Origin: Terriglobales bacterium
Lineage (GTDB): Bacteria > Acidobacteriota > Terriglobia > Terriglobales > Acidobacteriaceae
Reading direction: 5' to 3'
Length of the DNA stretch: 64,000 nucleotides
Assembly (NCBI GenBank): GCA_035561515.1
Contig: DATMXP010000042.1
Location: forward strand, 1-64,000
The position numbers and the translations under genes were made by a program. The notes under the pieces were generated by a model. It searched no databases. It saw only the letters and a list, made by a program, of their open reading frames with translations, and was not told the origin of the DNA. Each line of letters starts with the position of its first letter. Position 1 is the first letter of the stretch. Shown piece by piece: positions 1-8,540 of the stretch.

Positions 1-6
1 ATTCTG

Positions 7-57
7 TATAAGGTCGTAATTTCTCAAACAATGATCGTTCATCGATTATTGTTTGAG
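7..57 (+). promoter_or_regulatory. Putative operator palindrome with -10-like element
   Basis: A near-perfect inverted repeat has 15-nt arms at 23-37 (CTCAAACAATGATCG) and 43-57 (CGATTATTGTTTGAG), one mismatch, and a 5-nt spacer. It contains the word ATGATCGTTCA (31-41), which recurs exactly in the two other promoter regions of this locus (6479-6489 and 15054-15064). A -10-like TATAAG lies at 7-12, 18 nt before the word; the matching -35 would fall outside the window. The geometry suggests a repressor site just downstream of the transcription start. The regulator is not encoded in the visible part of the locus. Confidence 0.5.
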
Positions 58-383
58 GTGAGGGGATACGGTCGTTTTGAAAGCAGAGCCTTGGAACATT
101 GCAGCAATGCGCTTCTCCTCGGGTCTTCCCTTCGGGCGTTGGCACAAAAATCAAGCTTGTGGGCACCGAAAGGAATTCATCCGGCCCTGTGTTGGCCGGA
201 GCTGCGGTAACCGGCGCGAACGTTAATGCCGGCGAGGCTAGGAACAAGTGTTCAACTTACGATACGGTGTTGCCGACGACAATAGTAGTTGAGGTGAGTT
301 TCGGACTTAGCCGGCTCAACCAGGTCTATCAGCAGAGAAGCGAGATGGCTGTTGCCCGAAGCGGCCGTTGCCGCGTGCCAACC
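58..383 (+). other. Long leader without a convincing gene
   Basis: About 330 bases separate the operator from the terminator-like hairpin before the first gene. No reading frame here resembles a known protein. Short hairpins are visible, for example TCCGGCC (180-186) with GGCCGGA (194-200), and a GCGGC/GCCGC stem near 361-375. It may be a structured 5' leader or simply decayed sequence; nothing decides between these. Confidence 0.3.
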
Positions 384-413
384 AAGAAAGGGCTGCGTAT
401 GCAGCCCTTTCTT
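384..413 (+). terminator. Perfect 13-bp hairpin, terminator or attenuator-like
   Basis: AAGAAAGGGCTGC at 384-396 pairs perfectly with 401-413 around a 4-nt GTAT loop. The 3' arm ends in TTTCTT, so the hairpin can act as an intrinsic terminator in either direction. It lies only 24 nt before the start codon at 437 and downstream of the operator, so it could attenuate the transcript of the first gene, or end a transcript arriving from outside the window. Confidence 0.6.
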
Positions 414-436
414 GTCACTTAGGGAGCTTATAAATC

Positions 437-1882
437 ATGGACCGTTCTCATCAGCATTCGAAAAACGGAGTCGGTTTGATAGCAGGGACAGCTCGAAGGA
501 ATATCACGCCACCGGTAGGCGCTCCGTTGCTCGGCACCATTCAAAGATGTACGGGGATTCATGATGAATTGTATGCACGCGCACTTGTACTTGGGGATGA
601 GTCGCAACTCGTCGCGTTCATAAGCTTGGATCTGATCGGAATGGACTTCGGTCTGGCAGATGAGATCCGTGAAGCAATCCGCAAGTCCGCTGGAATTTCG
701 ATGAGCCTGGTTCACTGCACCCACAACCATTCGGCGCCGTTCACGATTCCATGGAGCGTTTTAGGGCCACGCTGGCTCGCAGGCCCCGGTCGAAAGTGGC
801 GGGATTCCTTGCCGCAGATAGTTGCGGAAGCAGTTGCAGAAGCGAAACGAACTGCCATGCCGACGAAACTTTCGGCGGGACGCGCACCGGTACAAATCGG
901 TTCCAACAGACGGCTTCGGACCTCTGAAGGCGTAGTGATGAAGCCGAATCCCGACGGCTCGGTGATTCCGTGGGTTGACGTGCTTCGAATCGAACGAATT
1001 GATGGAACCAAGACTGTTTTGTTCAGTCACGCTGCTCATCCCGTCATCATTCACGGGTCCAGTCGATTGATCAGCGCAGAATTCCCGGGATTCGCAGCAG
1101 GGAAATTAGAAAGTGTTCTGGGCGAGGGAAGTATCGCCCTTTTTGGCCAAGGGTTCGCTGGAGACATCAATGGGAATCCTTTGCGGGGCGGAATTGATGC
1201 GGCCAAGAGCGCCGGTGAAGAACTCGCTCGTGCCACACTCGCTGCTCTAGAAGACTGCGAGCCCATTACCGAATCTTCTTTCCAGATCAGGTCTGTGCGG
1301 ATCGATATTCCGCTTCAAGCGTTGCCATCCCGTAGCGAGTGCGAAAAGTCCCTCAAGGAAGCTGAGGAAAAGCTTGCTCAGTGCAATCAAGCGGATTTAG
1401 CGAGCGACGAGCGCCTCTGGGACCTACAGGATTTGGTCGGAGTTGCGAAGAGCCAGGAAGAATCCTCGGAAGCCGACGACGTCCAACCGATGGAGAAGCA
1501 ACCGTGGTGGCGAATGGATACTGTGCTTTGCCTTCAGGACTTGCTGTTGAAGGTTGATGCACGGGCCGAAACGCCACTTCGCTTTGAGGCGCATGTGCTG
1601 CGAATTGGAGATGATTGGGGGTTGCTCGCGACCACTCACGAATTGTTCTCGGAATACCAGTTGCGGCTGGAAGAAAACGTTCCTACGAAACACAAGATGA
1701 TGCTGGCATACACGAATGGTTGTGAAAGCTATATACCGATGGACAAAGACCTGTCGCTCGGAGGGTACGAAGCTTCCAGTTTCCCAGAAGACGGTGCTGC
1801 ATTACGTTACCGGCACCGCCGTGCCGTTCGGCCAGGATGTGAGCAGAAGGTGATGGAAGCGCTGCGGGCGGTGTGGAAGTAA
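437..1882 (+). CDS. Neutral/alkaline ceramidase-like hydrolase
   Basis: This 481-residue protein resembles the N-terminal domain of neutral/alkaline non-lysosomal ceramidases, zinc amidases that cleave the N-acyl bond of ceramides. Visible signatures are IAGTARRNITPPVG at the start, the zinc-type motif CTHNHSAP (His96, His98), HAAHPVI near residue 200 and GFAGDINGNP near 238. True secreted ceramidases are usually 650-750 residues and have a signal peptide and a C-terminal beta domain; this one has neither, so it is probably cytoplasmic. Many ceramidase-like proteins in soil bacteria sit in carbohydrate loci and have unproven substrates, and this one opens such a locus. An AGGGAG Shine-Dalgarno lies 10 nt before the ATG. 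The fold is fairly sure; the substrate is open. Confidence 0.75.
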   Translation: MDRSHQHSKNGVGLIAGTARRNITPPVGAPLLGTIQRCTGIHDELYARALVLGDESQLVAFISLDLIGMDFGLADEIREAIRKSAGISMSLVHCTHNHSAPFTIPWSVLGPRWLAGPGRKWRDSLPQIVAEAVAEAKRTAMPTKLSAGRAPVQIGSNRRLRTSEGVVMKPNPDGSVIPWVDVLRIERIDGTKTVLFSHAAHPVIIHGSSRLISAEFPGFAAGKLESVLGEGSIALFGQGFAGDINGNPLRGGIDAAKSAGEELARATLAALEDCEPITESSFQIRSVRIDIPLQALPSRSECEKSLKEAEEKLAQCNQADLASDERLWDLQDLVGVAKSQEESSEADDVQPMEKQPWWRMDTVLCLQDLLLKVDARAETPLRFEAHVLRIGDDWGLLATTHELFSEYQLRLEENVPTKHKMMLAYTNGCESYIPMDKDLSLGGYEASSFPEDGAALRYRHRRAVRPGCEQKVMEALRAVWK

Positions 1883-1906
1883 GCGGAAGAGCACATAGGA
1901 GGCTTG

Positions 1907-2809
1907 ATGGTCATCGGCTATCTCTATGCAGTCCTGGCGATGTTGAGCATTGGCACTCTCGGTATTCTGAGCAAACTGGCCGATAAATGGCGCTGCACGC
2001 CGCTGAACACAACCCTGGTGTTGTTCGGGGGCTCGACTGTCTTCATGGCAGCGTATGTTGCTTTTGTTCAACAAGCATCTCTGGTACCTCCTTTTGCGGT
2101 AACGTCGACGGCTCTCTTTTTCGGGGCGCTGGCGGTCCTGGCCTTCTGGGTTTTTCTGTACGGCCTCCAGTTTGGAAAAATCACCAGCAGCTGGATTTTC
2201 ATGAATCTTTCTGCAGTCGTTCCCGCCACGCTTTCGACGGTGCTTTATCACGAGAAAATCAGCGCGCTGAAAGCACTAATCCTCCTGCTGGTGGTCGCTT
2301 CCATCATTTTGCTGTGGAAAGACAAGCAGCAAGAGAGCAAGGCTGCGGAGAGCACGGCGGATGTTCCTGTGCGTTCGAATGTGAAGATTTGGATCACCGC
2401 GATGTTGGCTGCGTTCTTCCTCAACGGCATCTGTCCTTTCGGGTTGCGAGTTCTCGCAGGACGCGGATTGGCGGAGCAATATACTGCACCTTACCTGGTG
2501 TATTGGTATCTGGCAGGATTCCTGTTCGGGCTGCTTGGACTAATCCGATCGCGTTCAACGTTGTCGAGACCAAATTTGCTGATCGGGCTCGTAATGGCGG
2601 TCGCGAGTGTGGGCGGACAGTTCTTCATGGGACTTGCGCTCTCGCACGGAGTGCCGGGCAGCGTTGTGTACATGCTCGGAATGGGCGCAAGCATGTGCGT
2701 TGTGGTTTTCGGCGGCGCCATCTTCTTTCGCGAACGGATCGGAGCATTGGCAAAGGTTGGTATTACCGTTGGGCTCGCGGCAGCCATCCTGCTGGGAGCC
2801 GCGGGATAA
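1907..2809 (+). CDS. EamA/DMT-family permease
   Basis: A 300-residue integral membrane protein with about ten hydrophobic segments in two halves, as in the drug/metabolite transporter superfamily. The first helix begins at residue 2. Members export or import small metabolites, including sugars. It starts 24 nt after the ceramidase-like gene and is probably co-transcribed with it. AGGAGG at 1897-1902 fits the ATG at 1907; an upstream TTG at 1904 is too close. A basic/polar linker near residue 140 separates the halves. From context it may carry a breakdown product of the locus, but the substrate cannot be read from the sequence. It converges on the next gene with a 12-nt gap. Confidence 0.7.
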   Translation: MVIGYLYAVLAMLSIGTLGILSKLADKWRCTPLNTTLVLFGGSTVFMAAYVAFVQQASLVPPFAVTSTALFFGALAVLAFWVFLYGLQFGKITSSWIFMNLSAVVPATLSTVLYHEKISALKALILLLVVASIILLWKDKQQESKAAESTADVPVRSNVKIWITAMLAAFFLNGICPFGLRVLAGRGLAEQYTAPYLVYWYLAGFLFGLLGLIRSRSTLSRPNLLIGLVMAVASVGGQFFMGLALSHGVPGSVVYMLGMGASMCVVVFGGAIFFRERIGALAKVGITVGLAAAILLGAAG

Positions 2810-2821
2810 CGCTACTGCACG

Positions 2822-5800
2822 TTAGTTGGCAGGGCCCTTAGATAGTTCTCTCGTCGATAGGACGATGGTTTTGATCTGGTAGCGCTGCAACGGAACCGTG
2901 AAGGAATTGTCGTGCCACTCAACTGTTCCTAAGTAGTTTCCCAAAACGGATCCTGCAAACGCGCTCTTCAGGTGCACTCGTGAAAGCACAACCTTCGCAG
3001 TCACCGCTTCCGGCGTGAAATTTTGGACGCGAATCAGGTACTTCCCCGCTTCGTCCATCGGCGTCATTCCGATGATTGCCACTCCTCGCGGTGAAGCGGA
3101 CATGAATCCAGTTCCCGAGGCCGGAAGGCTTGGCGTCCATCCCATGTTGTAATGGCGAAGCACAGTGAGTGGATTGCGTTCTTCGGCAGCGAGAGAAAAG
3201 GCGTCAGCCGCGACAAGATCTTTACCGCTGCTGATTGCGTAATGGAATTGGAACTGTCCACCTTGATGGCTGGGAGTGTCGGTGTACCAGTAATTGTTCA
3301 TGGCGTAGGAGAAGACTGTGCTGCGATCGATTTTGATGGATTCCGGCCACAGCCCGCGATTGATGTCTTGCAGTGTGACGAGCGGCGCCTCTCTGGTTGC
3401 AAACGCAACGTTTATGTTCTTACCTTCTGCCCAGACGCCACCTTGCGTGGCGAACCATTGGCGGTTCGCGCCCGGCAACATGTCACGTTCTGGGTCGACC
3501 CAAGCCGTGGCCCCTTGATACATCATGCGAGGCTCTTCTAGCGCGAAGGGAAACGCAAAGTAAACTGCTTCTTTTTGTAACGTGTCCTCTTTCTCAATGC
3601 TGTTGTCGAAAATGATTTTCTTTTCGTTGCTCGGCAGGGTGATGGTGGTTTTGATTGCGGGCGTATTAGTGTTCTTCGCAAGGGTGGTTACAACGATGCC
3701 CCACGGAAAACGCACTGCAGTTGGTGCCCTTATTAACTTGGGCTCATGAACTTGAAGCTCGGGAAGGGGAAGCGTTATGTCAGCTGCGAGGATGCGATTG
3801 TCCTTCAGACTCCCCGGACGGAAGTTGCCAGGATCCCCGCCTGTTACGTAGAGATGCTCGTTGAGCTTATACGCCGAGGCTGGATCGACAAGGTCGGCAT
3901 TCGTCGTTTTGTCGATCAGATCAACAATGGCGCCGCTGGTCGAATCCAGTTTTACACGATAGAAGTCGTTCTCAATCATTGGAGATCGCGGATCGAGGTC
4001 GAGTGGCTCGCCATTGGGAACAGAGCCCTTGGCGATCGGATAAAACCTGTACCCTACACCCGGAATGTCGCTCGCCCAGCAGCGCACCTGCTTGTATCCG
4101 AACGATTGCTGAATAGTGCCACAGGGAATCGGCCTCGAATTAGTGGGATCAACCAGCATTTCATCCATTTCGAGTTCAAAGTCGAAAAGGTCGCTTCGTG
4201 TCCAGCTTTCGCTGTTGAACACTACGGCGCCGGGCCGCCGGTCATCAATCAATTCCGCGATTTTGTCCAACGCGATTAGGCGAAGATCGCTGGAGGTCTG
4301 GTTTGCTGATTCTGCCCAGGACCGATGTGCGGCTTCGCCTCCGAGGGTTCTATAGCTGTAGGGGCGACGGAAGGAATTCGCATCGCTCCAGACGTATGAG
4401 TCCGCCAGCAGGATATTTCTCCATGTGGATTGGAACGGTTGCTCCTCGAATGTCAGATCGGGATTGAGCCACTGAGAAACACTCTCAAGTTTTTCGGCAG
4501 CAACGATCTGTGTCTGTGCTGCCCGAATTGTTGCCGCTGTGCGGGCGTCCGCTCCCGCTTCGTCTTCCCAATAAGAACCTGCGTCACCGCGGAGCGTTGT
4601 TATGCTGTCGCTGAAATTCTTGGTGATGTGGGTGAAGAAGTCGCGTTGCGTGCCCGCGATCATCTTCGGGAACTCATACTCCTTGTTCCATAGGTTCAAT
4701 ACATCGGCATCGCCCCAATACCGCATCGGGATCTCGTCGTTGTGGAGTCCGAACAGAAGCACGGCGTCGAACGGAAAGTCGGCGCGCTCGTACTGTGACA
4801 GGAACAGCGGTAAGGATCTCGTCATTCCGAAGAGCGAGGGAGCATATTGTCTTCGCTGCACCGATTCTTTGTTCCAGCCACCCCAGGTGATGTCGTCCAC
4901 GGCCGTATAGGAAACGCCACTCCAGACGAGGATTTTGGATCCGGTGGGACTCTCCCAATAAAACGGTGACTTGAAATTCAGGAGACCAATGGGATTGAGC
5001 GCACCGCGAATGGGATCGCTGCCGTTGGTGAAGTATTTGATGCCGGCGTCGGCCAGAATCTGGGGTAGTGCCCATGTGACCGACGGTTCGTCCGTTTGCG
5101 ATGCGGAATCCACGGGAAACCCATGCGTTTGGCCCGCACGCAAACCGAAGTCGAGGCTACGGAACAGTTCTTCTGCTGAGCATAATCCAGTGAAGAAGTT
5201 CGCATACAGTGCGTTGATTCCCCACTTGCCGCTTCGTAGATAGTCGAGGACCTGGCTTGATTTGTTCGCTGGCCTGGTCGCGAGGTAAGACTCAAGGTTC
5301 GCAGACGCGTCGAGCGTATATGAATAATCAGGGTAGGCCTTTTGAATCTCGAGCGTTTTGTCGATGAACCGGTTTTCCCATTCCAGGGTGCGCGCAGGGA
5401 AGTCGTTGTAGCCGAAGTCTGCCTGTTCCATCGGCAGCGCGTAAACCTTCCATTTGCGTTTTGGCTCGAAGGTGCCTTTCCAGACGGGCTGCGAATATCC
5501 AGAGAGGGTTAGCGTTGCTGCCGATGGTTTATCGAGGTCAGGTACCTCGACTGAAATAAAGACATCGCCGGGTGCACTGTGCTGGAATTGTCGTTCGACC
5601 TGCAAGGAATCTGCTTTCAGCGTGAGTTTTCTGCTTCCTAACTTTTTCTGGCTTCGAATCCGTATGTCTACCAGTTCCACCAACCCGCCCCCACTCTTCT
5701 TATAAAGCACACTCGGAGTGACTTCGGCTGTCACGACTGAATCGAGTTCTTGCGCCGAGTTGTTGGACAGTGACAGATAGTCGAAGTAGATGCCGAAGCC

Positions 5801-6418
5801 GTCCTCAAAACTCATCGTGAGGGTATTTCGCCCGGCTTGAAAGAGGCCTGAACGCAGTGGCAAATCTAGCGATTCATATCCGAAGTACTGAAGATTGCCG
5901 TCTCCTTCACCGCCGTTTGGCCACCACAGCTCCGGAGCTGGACGAGGGTTCAGCAGGTAAGTGCCTGCTGATTGTTCATTAATCACTAAAACGAGCCTGG
6001 GTGTGGCCGCACGCCGATACCGAAAAATCATCCCGAGGTGGAGCGTGAAAGTGCCGCGAGCAGCCGTGAGTTTGAATGTGATCGTCGACTGATGCGTGCG
6101 TCCGGTTTGTTCGTTGGCGCTCCTCGATACCCAGCCTTCCTGCATTGTGCTGGCGCGAACCTGGTTGTCCAATGATCCGGGCTGGTAAGCCGGCCAATAT
6201 TTTGCCGAGTTATTCCCGACTTCGAATACAACATTCCCCTGCGGAAGGTTGGCAGTGTCGAACTCGCGAAAGGATCCGTCTTTCACGCCGATCGTGAAGA
6301 CTTCGTGATTTGTCGGAATCGCGGGTTGGCTTCCAGCAAGCGAAGGGTTGCCGAGGAGAACAACCATGAATAAGATGCCGAGACTTATGCATCCGAGCCG
6401 AACACGATGATCGATCAT
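2822..6418 (-). CDS. Large exported GH38-like (alpha-mannosidase-type) protein
   Basis: A 1198-residue protein with a signal peptide (cleavage near Ala28). Residues about 35-225 look like the beta-sandwich/carbohydrate-binding domain III of family 4 polysaccharide lyases. From about residue 330 it resembles the GH38 alpha-mannosidase N-terminal domain, followed by mid and C-terminal GH38 beta domains. The family's H-x-H-x-D-I-G-Y type metal motif appears as MEQADFGYND, so the Asp is kept and the metal-binding His positions are lost. TDEPSVTWALPQ near residue 440 matches the Asp-containing family motif. It may be an unusual glycosidase or a non-catalytic binder. It is the only minus-strand gene of the locus and diverges from the operon at 6516 across a shared regulatory region. 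Confidence 0.65.
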   Translation of the reverse strand: MIDHRVRLGCISLGILFMVVLLGNPSLAGSQPAIPTNHEVFTIGVKDGSFREFDTANLPQGNVVFEVGNNSAKYWPAYQPGSLDNQVRASTMQEGWVSRSANEQTGRTHQSTITFKLTAARGTFTLHLGMIFRYRRAATPRLVLVINEQSAGTYLLNPRPAPELWWPNGGEGDGNLQYFGYESLDLPLRSGLFQAGRNTLTMSFEDGFGIYFDYLSLSNNSAQELDSVVTAEVTPSVLYKKSGGGLVELVDIRIRSQKKLGSRKLTLKADSLQVERQFQHSAPGDVFISVEVPDLDKPSAATLTLSGYSQPVWKGTFEPKRKWKVYALPMEQADFGYNDFPARTLEWENRFIDKTLEIQKAYPDYSYTLDASANLESYLATRPANKSSQVLDYLRSGKWGINALYANFFTGLCSAEELFRSLDFGLRAGQTHGFPVDSASQTDEPSVTWALPQILADAGIKYFTNGSDPIRGALNPIGLLNFKSPFYWESPTGSKILVWSGVSYTAVDDITWGGWNKESVQRRQYAPSLFGMTRSLPLFLSQYERADFPFDAVLLFGLHNDEIPMRYWGDADVLNLWNKEYEFPKMIAGTQRDFFTHITKNFSDSITTLRGDAGSYWEDEAGADARTAATIRAAQTQIVAAEKLESVSQWLNPDLTFEEQPFQSTWRNILLADSYVWSDANSFRRPYSYRTLGGEAAHRSWAESANQTSSDLRLIALDKIAELIDDRRPGAVVFNSESWTRSDLFDFELEMDEMLVDPTNSRPIPCGTIQQSFGYKQVRCWASDIPGVGYRFYPIAKGSVPNGEPLDLDPRSPMIENDFYRVKLDSTSGAIVDLIDKTTNADLVDPASAYKLNEHLYVTGGDPGNFRPGSLKDNRILAADITLPLPELQVHEPKLIRAPTAVRFPWGIVVTTLAKNTNTPAIKTTITLPSNEKKIIFDNSIEKEDTLQKEAVYFAFPFALEEPRMMYQGATAWVDPERDMLPGANRQWFATQGGVWAEGKNINVAFATREAPLVTLQDINRGLWPESIKIDRSTVFSYAMNNYWYTDTPSHQGGQFQFHYAISSGKDLVAADAFSLAAEERNPLTVLRHYNMGWTPSLPASGTGFMSASPRGVAIIGMTPMDEAGKYLIRVQNFTPEAVTAKVVLSRVHLKSAFAGSVLGNYLGTVEWHDNSFTVPLQRYQIKTIVLSTRELSKGPAN

Positions 6419-6432
6419 AGATCAGATTCTAC

Positions 6433-6489
6433 TTGCAATGTCCTGTTAAATGAAGTACAAAGTCGCCTACATCGGTTCATGATCGTTCA
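6433..6489. promoter_or_regulatory. Divergent promoter region with shared 11-bp operator word
   Basis: The 97-bp gap between the divergent genes carries TTGCAA (6433-6438) and TACAAA (6456-6461), spaced 17 nt, a plausible plus-strand promoter. ATGATCGTTCA lies at 6479-6489, 17 nt past the -10, followed by AACAAG. The same word occurs upstream of 437 and of the TonB receptor at 15145. One protein bound here could control both the GH38-like gene and the five-gene operon. Confidence 0.5.
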
Positions 6490-6515
6490 AACAAGAGTAG
6501 TTTGGAGCAGGCTCG

Positions 6516-8537
6516 ATGGTCAGATCTCTTCCACGCCGTTCGTTATTCGTAGTCGTTGTCGTGTGCGGCCTCCTGTGTTGCTCATTAGAAGGACAGACGA
6601 ACAGCCAGAAGTTGGTTCTGTCGGAAGCGACAGTTCGAGTGGATCCGAGCGAACCGAGCTATGTGCAATACGCAGCAAAGGACCTGACTTTGTACTTGTC
6701 CGGTATCACCGGGCAGTCTCCCAAACGCAAGAATGAGAAGAGCGGCGGCATAACGATCATTTTGGGGGAGAAAGCAGGGCGGAGTGCCGGCGTGGATCTC
6801 GGTTCACTGGATGATTTGGGCAACGAGGGGTTCCTGTTGCGGACCGTCAATCAGCGCGGCTCCAACTATCTAGTCGTTGCCGGACATGATCCCCACGGCA
6901 CCAATGCCGGAATCGCAACGCTGATCCAAATGATCCGTGCCGATGGCACAGCTCCCTACGTAAATGGTGCTTTGGATGTGCGTAGCAAGCCGCAGTTTGC
7001 TGTCCGTGGTATCCACCTTAATGGATGGCCGCTGAAATACCCGTACGCCTTTCGCACATGGAAAGAAGAAGACTGGAAGCGATTTATTGACATCGCATGG
7101 GCGCAGAACGTCAACCTGTTCTATCTATGGCCTTTTATGGAAGTGATTCCTTTGCCCCTCTCCGCAGAGGACCGCGCATACCTTGAGGAAGTGAATCGTG
7201 TGGTCGAGTACGCGCAGAAGGAACGCGGAATGCAGGTCTGGATCATGCAGTCTGCAAATCGCATCGGCGTTACTGATTGCGGTTCTGCCGACCCAAGATA
7301 TCGGACCTACTGGGTTGTTCCTGAATGTCAGAAGGACATGAATCCGGCAGACCCGAATGATTTCGCGTACATCATGAGTCATTTCGAGGCGCTTTATAAG
7401 GTGGTCAACAACGCCGACGGCTTCTGCATGATCGACTCTGATCCGGGCGGATGGCCAGGCAGTCCGCTGAGTGATCAAGCCAAGATCTTCAATGGGGCTC
7501 GGAAGTTGTTGAACCAGTACAGCGTTCATAGAGAACAAACAAAGTTGATCGATTGGATGTGGATAGGGTGGGGACGGCATCCGACGGGCGAGGATAGCGG
7601 CAAGAAGGCTGTCGATTTAATGCAGGACACGATTAAGAACTTTAAGAATATGGTGCCGGAACCATGGGAACTGATCGCCGGAATATCTCCGTACCTGGAA
7701 TCTGCCAAGAGGGAATCGGTGTTGGATAAAACGACGTTCCTGGAGTATGGAGCGATCGAAATGGAGCCCGCGTTTCCCGCGACTAATACCGGGTTCGCGC
7801 CGGTCCAAAAAGTATTCGAAAAGGCCGCGGAGTATCCCGAGTTGAAAGGAATCATGGGGAACAACGAACTCATGGTCCTGCAACTGCCGCGAACTTTCTA
7901 CTTCTTCAAAACGGCATGGGATTCCGGTTACAAAAAGCGCGATGAACGAGATGTCCTGCTCGACTTGGCTGAACAACTCTATCCCGGTCAGAAGGACCTG
8001 ATCGCCGATGCCTTTGTAGGTCTGCGGGAATCCGACCCAGTAAAAGTTAACGCTGCCTTGACGGGCATTTCGGGTCTTGTGAATGCGCCCAGCGCAGTTC
8101 GCGCGGGAGCACTGAGTCGCTTCCTATTCCCGGATGCGCTGGCCGTCGCGAGAAATCTGGAAAAGCAGCTCCAGATCAGGGCCGCTCGTCAGGACTTCAT
8201 CAAGGCCATGGACGGTACTCCCTCCGTACAGGAATCCAAACGCCTTCTGGAAGCGTATTTTGATCGATTGCTGGCGTGGAATCATGAGACGGGCTGGGAC
8301 AAGATGATCGACATCACCATCTGGCGAACGCCGATTTACGAGCAGGGCAACGATCTCACCAAAGCGATGACGAAACTTAAGAAAGTGCTCTCGCAGGGCA
8401 AGTCGTACACAACATATACGCAGATCGATGACTTCCTCGCAGTCATAAGCGGAGATTTGACGAAGAAGTACGGTCGGGATTCGGTCATGATCGGTTGCGT
8501 TGAACCGTTCAAAGTATCGATGATTCAAGGATGGTAA
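6516..8537 (+). CDS. GH20/GH67-like exported glycosidase paralogue A
   Basis: A 673-residue protein with a signal peptide (residues 1-27). Residues about 35-160 form the alpha/beta domain seen before the barrel in GH20 hexosaminidases and GH67 glucuronidases (EPSYVQYAAKDL, GHDPHGTNAGIATL). A probable TIM barrel follows, then a helical tail. It shares long conserved blocks with paralogues B and C in this window: RGIHLNGWP, LWPFMEV, DMNPADP, MIDSDPGGWP (about 305), GAIEMEPAFPATN (about 412) and a C-terminal MIGCVEPFK. The acidic residues in the last blocks are candidate catalytic residues. It lacks a stretch of about 15-20 residues after GWGRH that both paralogues have. First gene of an operon, 3 nt before the DUF5916 gene. 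Exact family and substrate unknown. Confidence 0.65.
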   Translation: MVRSLPRRSLFVVVVVCGLLCCSLEGQTNSQKLVLSEATVRVDPSEPSYVQYAAKDLTLYLSGITGQSPKRKNEKSGGITIILGEKAGRSAGVDLGSLDDLGNEGFLLRTVNQRGSNYLVVAGHDPHGTNAGIATLIQMIRADGTAPYVNGALDVRSKPQFAVRGIHLNGWPLKYPYAFRTWKEEDWKRFIDIAWAQNVNLFYLWPFMEVIPLPLSAEDRAYLEEVNRVVEYAQKERGMQVWIMQSANRIGVTDCGSADPRYRTYWVVPECQKDMNPADPNDFAYIMSHFEALYKVVNNADGFCMIDSDPGGWPGSPLSDQAKIFNGARKLLNQYSVHREQTKLIDWMWIGWGRHPTGEDSGKKAVDLMQDTIKNFKNMVPEPWELIAGISPYLESAKRESVLDKTTFLEYGAIEMEPAFPATNTGFAPVQKVFEKAAEYPELKGIMGNNELMVLQLPRTFYFFKTAWDSGYKKRDERDVLLDLAEQLYPGQKDLIADAFVGLRESDPVKVNAALTGISGLVNAPSAVRAGALSRFLFPDALAVARNLEKQLQIRAARQDFIKAMDGTPSVQESKRLLEAYFDRLLAWNHETGWDKMIDITIWRTPIYEQGNDLTKAMTKLKKVLSQGKSYTTYTQIDDFLAVISGDLTKKYGRDSVMIGCVEPFKVSMIQGW

Positions 8538-8540
8538 GCG

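Noticed and set aside
437..1882. Assigning the first gene as a true secreted ceramidase
   Set aside because: There is no signal peptide, and the length is well below that of secreted neutral ceramidases, so only the fold is claimed.
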